DNA from: JAYUDN01 sp043769645
Lineage (GTDB): Bacteria; Patescibacteriota; Gracilibacteria; BD1-5; UBA2023
Assembly: GCA_043769645.1 (NCBI GenBank)
Contig: JAYVJC010000056.1
Coordinates: 1 to 6,199 of the forward strand
Direction: 5' to 3'
Length of the DNA stretch: 6,199 nt
Under the pieces are notes generated by a model. That model was not told where the DNA came from. It saw only the letters and a program-made list of their open reading frames with translations, and searched no databases. The translations under genes and the position numbers were made by a program. Below are positions 4,582 through 6,199 of the stretch, one piece after another. Each line of letters begins with the position of its first letter. Within the stretch, counting starts at the first letter, position 1.

Positions 4582-6199
4582 ATGACATTTTTTCAGAAAG
4601 CAGGTAGATTTTTTGAGCCCCTCGGAGACTACAAATTTCTTACCTTTCTTTCGTGTTTAAAATTTAGTACTTGGGGAATCCACGCGATTGCATCAGTCGT
4701 TATTATGCGATCTTCTTTGAAAGCTATCGAACAAGGAAATAGAGAGTTATTTCAACAAAATATCCAACTCTATCTTTTCTTTATCGTACTTTATTTTTCT
4801 GTATGATGGCTCCTGCGAGCAACCGATTGGCCCGGACTCTTTCATAGCATCGAGCGCTGGATATATCAACGCTATATTCCGAAACTCATTCTTTTGGATA
4901 ATAATTATATCGAAGGTATTGGTACTGGGAAGATGATATCAATTATTCGCGATGGACGAACGGTATGGGTAGATCAGCTCTCCAATTTTCTGAAAGAGAT
5001 TACAAAACTCTGTATCACCGGAGGTTTTCTTTTTTACCTCGTTTTACTCGTAAGTGTATGGTATCTCGTAGCTATTGTATGCGCGCTCATTCTCCTCCAT
5101 ATCCTTATAATTTATATGGATACATTTGCTCATCGCGAGAGACGAATGAGAACTCGAGAAAAATGAGAACTTACGCGCAAACTTGTCAAAATCGTGATGA
5201 CGAAAAATGAGATACTACAAAATCAATTTATCGATAAAGAGCTTATGTGATTGATGGATTCGGTGGATGTGATCGATGGGATTAATAATAGACTCAACCG
5301 CTCCCTTTTTTTCCTATTCAATGCTGTTCGTGTTTTTGCATTTTCACTGAGGATCTGAGTATTGGTAATAATCGGGTATGGCGTGTTTCGTGGGAATTAT
5401 ACTCTCACGGACTTCGCGACGATCATGACGATGATTATAGTTTTTGAATCATTCCTCTTCGATTCGACTGAGTTTTATAAGAACTTTACGAAAGATTTTT
5501 CCGATATCGAAGAGCTCTGGAGAGTTATAGATGCTGGACCCGTTATGAAAGGATACGACTCTGGCCATACCTTTTCGAGTCATAAGAAAGATATCGAGAT
5601 CAATACAATTTCCTACGGCTACAATGATACAAAAGTTTTTACTGACTTCTCCCTCACGATAGCAAGAGGGAAGAAGACGGCCCTCGTCGGAGAGAGTGGA
5701 TGAGGGAAGACGACACTCCTCAAGCTCATAGCTGGATACCTCCATCCTGATGAAGGATCTATATCGGTTCTTGGAAATACACTATCAGAAACCGCTCTCA
5801 AAACCTACTATCATCATATCGGATACTTGACCCAAGAACCGAGTGTCTTTGATGCAACGATTAGGGAGAATCTTCTATCAGCCATGCAGATATACAAGAA
5901 GGAAGATACAGAGGGTAAAACTTCTCCCCTCGTAGGGGAGACTGAGAGGGGTACCTCCTCTCGCCCCTTCATTGAAGAGGAGAATAAGAAGACTTCCACT
6001 TCTTTTTCTCTATGAGAATCTCACTCTCAAGATAAACTCCTCCATAATGCACTCAAACTCGCTCACTGTGACTTCGTCTTCGAGATGAAGGATGGGGACT
6101 TGATACCGAGATTGGAGAAAGGGGAGTGAGGCTCTCCTGAGGTCAGAAGCAACGACTTGCTATAGCGAAGATATTTCTCAAGAATCCAGAGATAATACT
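4582..6199 (+). CDS. ABC exporter half-transporter (membrane domain plus ATPase), -1 frame shift near 6096, 3' end cut
   Basis: One polypeptide joins an N-terminal membrane domain to a C-terminal ATPase, the arrangement of homo- or heterodimeric ABC exporters. Likely membrane helices lie near residues 20-43, 62-80, 142-160, 162-180, 241-272 and 280-297. The ATPase shows an A-loop tyrosine near 345-347, Walker A G-E-S-G-G-G-K-T-T at 370-378, and the Q-loop T-Q-E-P with Gln418. TGA codons at 4804, 5164, 5248, 5356, 5701 (Gly374, in Walker A) and 6013 read as Gly. After K-D-G (6088-6096) the sequence must shift -1. From 6096 the other frame gives L-D-T-E-I-G-E-R-G-V-R-L-S-G-G-Q, with TGA (6138-6140) as the first Gly of the signature, then K-I-F-L-K-N-P-E-I-I to the window end. 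Unshifted, the frame runs to TAG at 6163. Walker B lies beyond the window. Residues about 436-483 are an insertion. The substrate is unknown. Confidence 0.87.
5921..5980. repeat. GC-rich palindromic (REP-like) element inserted in the ABC ATPase
   Basis: Three stems lie in tandem. TCTCCCCT/AGGGGAGA has a CGT loop (5923-5941) and is perfect over 8 bp. GAGAGG/CCTCTC encloses GGTACCT (5944-5962). CCCCTTC/GAAGAGG has one mismatch around ATT (5964-5980). The C/G-block texture is unlike the rest of the gene. It resembles dispersed REP-type repeats that carry a CTCCCC..GGGGAG core. Translated in frame it gives K-T-S-P-L-V-G-E-T-E-R-G, unlike normal ABC ATPase sequence at this place. Whether other copies exist cannot be seen from this window. 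Confidence 0.6.

Noticed and set aside
6097..6165. ABC protein ending naturally at TAG 6163-6165
   Set aside because: That frame after 6096 has no ABC features, while the frame one base back gives the full L-S-G-G-Q motif and downstream conserved residues.

Overview
The window reads coherently only if TGA is glycine rather than stop (translation table 25). This places it in the candidate-phyla-radiation lineages Gracilibacteria (BD1-5) or Absconditabacteria (SR1). The evidence is direct: about fifteen in-frame TGA codons fall where the protein families carry glycine. They include the invariant Gly of the CsoR-family R-R-I-E-G-Q motif, the Walker A loop and the LSGGQ signature of an ABC ATPase, and the C-terminal repeats of topoisomerase I. 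Read with the standard code, every gene except none of the terminators would look broken. The sequence does not distinguish the two phyla, and I do not name a genus.

Layout, left to right. (1) 1-249, plus: 3' part of a CsoR/RcnR/FrmR-type regulator, closed by an intrinsic terminator. (2) 398-865, plus: a complete EVE-domain protein. (3) 831-1118, minus: a small lipoprotein visible only under code 25, converging on and overlapping the EVE gene. (4) 1119-1943: an AT-rich intergenic region of about 825 bp. It holds a minus-strand promoter for the lipoprotein, a near-consensus plus-strand promoter followed by a possible small RNA, several hairpins, and two weak small reading frames that are the only ones here with Shine-Dalgarno sequences. 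(5) 1944-4499, plus: complete topA (851 aa) with three TGA codons, all near its 3' end, followed by a strong terminator. (6) 4582 to beyond 6199, plus: an ABC exporter half-transporter with six TGA codons before a frame change, an in-frame insertion of a GC-rich palindromic element, and a -1 frame shift at a run of four G just before the LSGGQ motif. It is cut by the window end before Walker B.

The genes do not form one pathway. Each seems to be its own transcription unit, with a terminator after the first and after topA and a plausible promoter before the others. The predicted leaders are short (about 10-18 nt) and lack well-placed Shine-Dalgarno sequences. The most interesting points are the recoded genetic code and its uneven use (none of 38 glycines in the TopA catalytic core is TGA, against about 15 of 86 elsewhere), the palindromic element that has become coding sequence inside the ABC ATPase, the hidden lipoprotein, a CsoR-like regulator lacking the usual metal ligands, and the unexplained 825-bp region.
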